Shown piece by piece: positions 53,779-55,490 of a DNA stretch of 55,490 bases (positions within the stretch are counted from its first letter, which is position 1; every line of letters begins with the position of its first letter). This DNA is from an uncultured Pelagibacteraceae bacterium (GTDB lineage: Bacteria > Pseudomonadota > Alphaproteobacteria > Pelagibacterales > Pelagibacteraceae): positions 1 through 55,490 of the forward strand of contig CACNPC010000003.1 in assembly GCA_902622245.1 (NCBI GenBank). The letters are read 5' to 3'. Under the pieces are notes generated by a model that worked only from the letters and a program-made list of their open reading frames with translations, did no database searches and was not told where the DNA came from. The translations under genes were made by a program, and so were the position numbers.

Positions 53779-53974
53779 CTAAACTTGGAAAACTACTATT
53801 TTTTCCATAATTAATAATTTTATTTTTAAAATCCTCGAAAGAAATATTTTTATCAATATCTAAATTTGGTTTTTCAACCATATCATCATTTTTTTTCTTT
53901 AAAAAAGAACCAATGTTTTGGTTAGAACAATTATTTATAAATAAAAAAATTAATAAAATTATCAGTATTCTCAT
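53771..53974 (-). CDS. Small lipoprotein
   Basis: A 67-residue protein, not recognised. A hydrophobic signal (about 2-13) ends in an atypical lipobox INNC (Cys16 by this start), with Ser-Asn following. The mature part is short, charged and contains FEDFKNKIINYGKNSSFPSLDD. The start ATG overlaps the argC stop (TGATG). It sits between argC and hom with overlaps at both ends, so it is part of that operon. Lipid attachment is inferred from the signal. Confidence 0.68.
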   Translation of the reverse strand: MRILIILLIFLFINNCSNQNIGSFLKKKNDDMVEKPNLDIDKNISFEDFKNKIINYGKNSSFPSLDD

Positions 53975-54996
53975 CAATTTAATCCTTCGTCAGACTTATA
54001 TCCAAATAAAATATTCATATTTTGAACAGCCTGTCCACTACCACCCTTAATCAAATTATCTATTGCTGACAATATAATAATTTTATTCTTATATTTACTC
54101 TCACACACGGAAATATAACAGTTATTTGTATTTATTACTTCATTAGTTCCTAAAAAAGTATTTGGTTTCAAAATTTTAATGAATTTATGATTTTTGTAAT
54201 ATTTTTTTAGAAAAGAATAAATTTTTTTAAGAGAATCATTTCTTTTTAGATCTAAATACATTGTAGTTAATATTCCTCTAAACATTGGTGAAAGATGAGG
54301 TGTAAATTGAAATTTTACATTTTTGCCAGTTTTTATTTTTAGTTCCTGATCAATTTCTGAATTATGTCTGTGAAACGCTAAACCATAAGCACTCAATGTC
54401 TCATTTAAAAATTTATTGTTATATTTTTTATGAATATTTCTGCCTGCACCTGAATAACCAGATTTAGAGTCAATTATGATATTATTTGATTTAACAATAT
54501 TTTTATTAATTAACGGTACTAGGGGTAACAAAATTGATGTTGGATAACAGCCTGGACAAGAAATTATTTTATATTTCTTAATACTTTTATTATTTAACTC
54601 AGGTAAAGAATAAATACTTTTTTTGATTAATTTAGGAGCATTGTGTTTGATTTTATACCATTTAAAGTAATCACTAGTTGATTTAAGTCTAAAATCTGCT
54701 GCTAAATCAATTAAAATATTTTTATTATTTAAATTTTTTGAAATTTTTTGAGCCTCTCCATTGGGTAATGCAGTAAATACAACATCAACACTTTTTAATA
54801 ACTCTTTATTAAATTTAACAATATTTGGTAGTTTATATTTATTAAAGTATTTATCATAAGAGCTAATTTTCTTACCGACAGAGGTATCACCACAAAGATA
54901 TTTAATTTTAACTTTCTTATGTTTAGCTAATAATTTAACCAATTGAATACCTATGTATCCTGTGGCTCCAGCAACTAATGCATTTATCTTAGACAT
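53974..54996 (-). CDS. argC: N-acetyl-gamma-glutamyl-phosphate reductase
   Basis: The third step of arginine synthesis. The 340 residues show the Rossmann motif VAGATGYIGIQLVKLL (about 8-23), FTALPNGEA, DLAADFRLK, the catalytic Cys in SCPGCYPTS (about 145-153) and DSKSGYSGAG. A lysine-rich C-terminal part is usual at this base composition. argC downstream of rpsI is the common alphaproteobacterial arrangement; 33 bases separate them. Confidence 0.95.
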   Translation of the reverse strand: MSKINALVAGATGYIGIQLVKLLAKHKKVKIKYLCGDTSVGKKISSYDKYFNKYKLPNIVKFNKELLKSVDVVFTALPNGEAQKISKNLNNKNILIDLAADFRLKSTSDYFKWYKIKHNAPKLIKKSIYSLPELNNKSIKKYKIISCPGCYPTSILLPLVPLINKNIVKSNNIIIDSKSGYSGAGRNIHKKYNNKFLNETLSAYGLAFHRHNSEIDQELKIKTGKNVKFQFTPHLSPMFRGILTTMYLDLKRNDSLKKIYSFLKKYYKNHKFIKILKPNTFLGTNEVINTNNCYISVCESKYKNKIIILSAIDNLIKGGSGQAVQNMNILFGYKSDEGLN

Positions 54997-55029
54997 ATTG
55001 TAATATAACAGTTGTTTATTAAAATGATA

Positions 55030-55461
55030 TTATCTTTTAGAAAACTGATAACTTCTTCTAGCTTTTGCGCGACCAGGTTTTTTTCTCTCAACTGACCTAG
55101 AATCTCTCGTAGTAAGTTTTTCTTTTCTAAGTGTTGGTTTTAGATTTTCATCAAATTGTAATAGTGCTCTTGATATACCATGAACTAATGCTCCCGCTTG
55201 ACCTGTATGACCACCACCAACAACTTGAGACCTAACATCGTATTCTGTAGATTGATTGATAATTTCAAAAGGTCTTAGAATTTGCATTTTATGAGTAGCT
55301 CTTGTGAAATAATCATCTAGATTTTTACCATTAACGTAAATTTTACCGGTTCCCTTTTTTAACCAAACTTTAGCAATTGAAGTCTTTCTTCTACCTGTTG
55401 CATATTTTGCATCTTTAAAATCTAATTTTAGTTTTGAAGATGTTGATTGATTTGTTTCCAT
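55030..55461 (-). CDS. rpsI: 30S ribosomal protein S9
   Basis: 143 residues. ATGRRKTSIAKVWLKKGTGK (about 21-40) starts the S9 fold, with GGGHTGQAGALVHGISRALL in the middle. The conserved C-terminal GRAKARRSYQFSKR ends in the Lys/Arg that reaches the P-site tRNA. A Ser/Thr/Lys-rich N-terminal extension of about 18 residues is usual for the group. It should be co-transcribed with rplM upstream. Confidence 0.97.
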   Translation of the reverse strand: METNQSTSSKLKLDFKDAKYATGRRKTSIAKVWLKKGTGKIYVNGKNLDDYFTRATHKMQILRPFEIINQSTEYDVRSQVVGGGHTGQAGALVHGISRALLQFDENLKPTLRKEKLTTRDSRSVERKKPGRAKARRSYQFSKR

Positions 55462-55462
55462 T

Positions 55463-55490
55463 TTAATTTCTTACTATATTTTTTGAATTA
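55463..55490 (-). CDS. rplM: Probable extreme 3' end of ribosomal protein L13 gene
   Basis: Only eight codons and a stop fit before the window edge: N-S-K-N-I-V-R-N then TAA at 55465-55463, one base before the rpsI start. The wording resembles the LNxKN end of alphaproteobacterial L13, and rplM-rpsI is a near-universal pair. Too short to prove. Confidence 0.5.

Overview
This window looks like the chromosome of a SAR11-type alphaproteobacterium (Pelagibacterales, 'Candidatus Pelagibacter' or a close relative). The sequence is very AT-rich, and genes abut or overlap by 1-14 bases almost everywhere. There are no insertion sequences, and the gene strings are typical of alphaproteobacteria: argS-x-nagZ-scpA-scpB-tatABC-serS-yajC-secDF, recG/sdhE, mltB-rlpA-dacC-tmk-holB-metG-tatD-MBL, and rpsI-argC-...-hom. 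The lineage is inferred from gene content and order by eye; no search was run.

Layout. 1-2701: polyphosphate genes ppk (its 5' part lies outside the window) and ppx, closed by a strong terminator. 2853-4639, minus strand: a small membrane protein, an arsC-type arsenate reductase, an AqpS-like aquaporin and a NUDIX hydrolase. 4698-8206: a small membrane protein, then the zinc-uptake locus (zur, znuB, znuC leftward and znuA rightward) around a divergent promoter with two Zur-type palindromes. 8250-10333: an Ldh-family dehydrogenase, xthA and an A-type iron-sulfur carrier. 10384-21153: one long rightward run, dgt-argS-x-nagZ-scpAB-tatABC-serS-yajC-secDF. 21154-24668, minus: a PuuD-like membrane protein and uvrA. 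24751-29943: ssb, gyrA, coaD, cyclophilin and tgt, then tRNA-Lys. 30071-34052: M48 protease, DUF502 protein, recG, sdhE and tRNA-Ser. 34113-42402: rarD, mltB, an RlpA-like lipoprotein, dacC, tmk, holB, metG, tatD-like and a metallo-beta-lactamase protein. 42397-44619, minus: glutathione peroxidase, nhaA and a zinc-ribbon protein. 44715-48421: tRNA-Pro, an NDUFS4-like complex I subunit, an SbmA/BacA-like protein, glpX, tRNA-Glu, a GIY-YIG protein and a glycosyltransferase. 48427-50731: an accessory islet with a tyrosine recombinase, a tiny membrane protein, a GC-rich structured RNA candidate, a minimal ogt and about 530 bases without genes. 50732-55490, minus: two transporters, hom, a small lipoprotein, argC, rpsI and the very end of rplM.

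The points most worth a second look are these. (1) A stretch at about 49716-49920 has roughly 52% GC over its core and folds into several tetraloop hairpins ending in a textbook terminator. It lies between an orphan integrase and ogt, and I do not recognise it as any known RNA family. (2) The tRNA-guanine transglycosylase appears to have lost all four ligands of its structural zinc, in a genome that also carries an elaborate His-rich zinc scavenging system. (3) A near-perfect 16-bp hairpin buries the start codon of the Ldh-family gene. (4) Two genes start 2 and 5 bases after the encoded CCA of a tRNA, so they may be made as leaderless messages by tRNA processing. Most of the rest is ordinary streamlined core genome.
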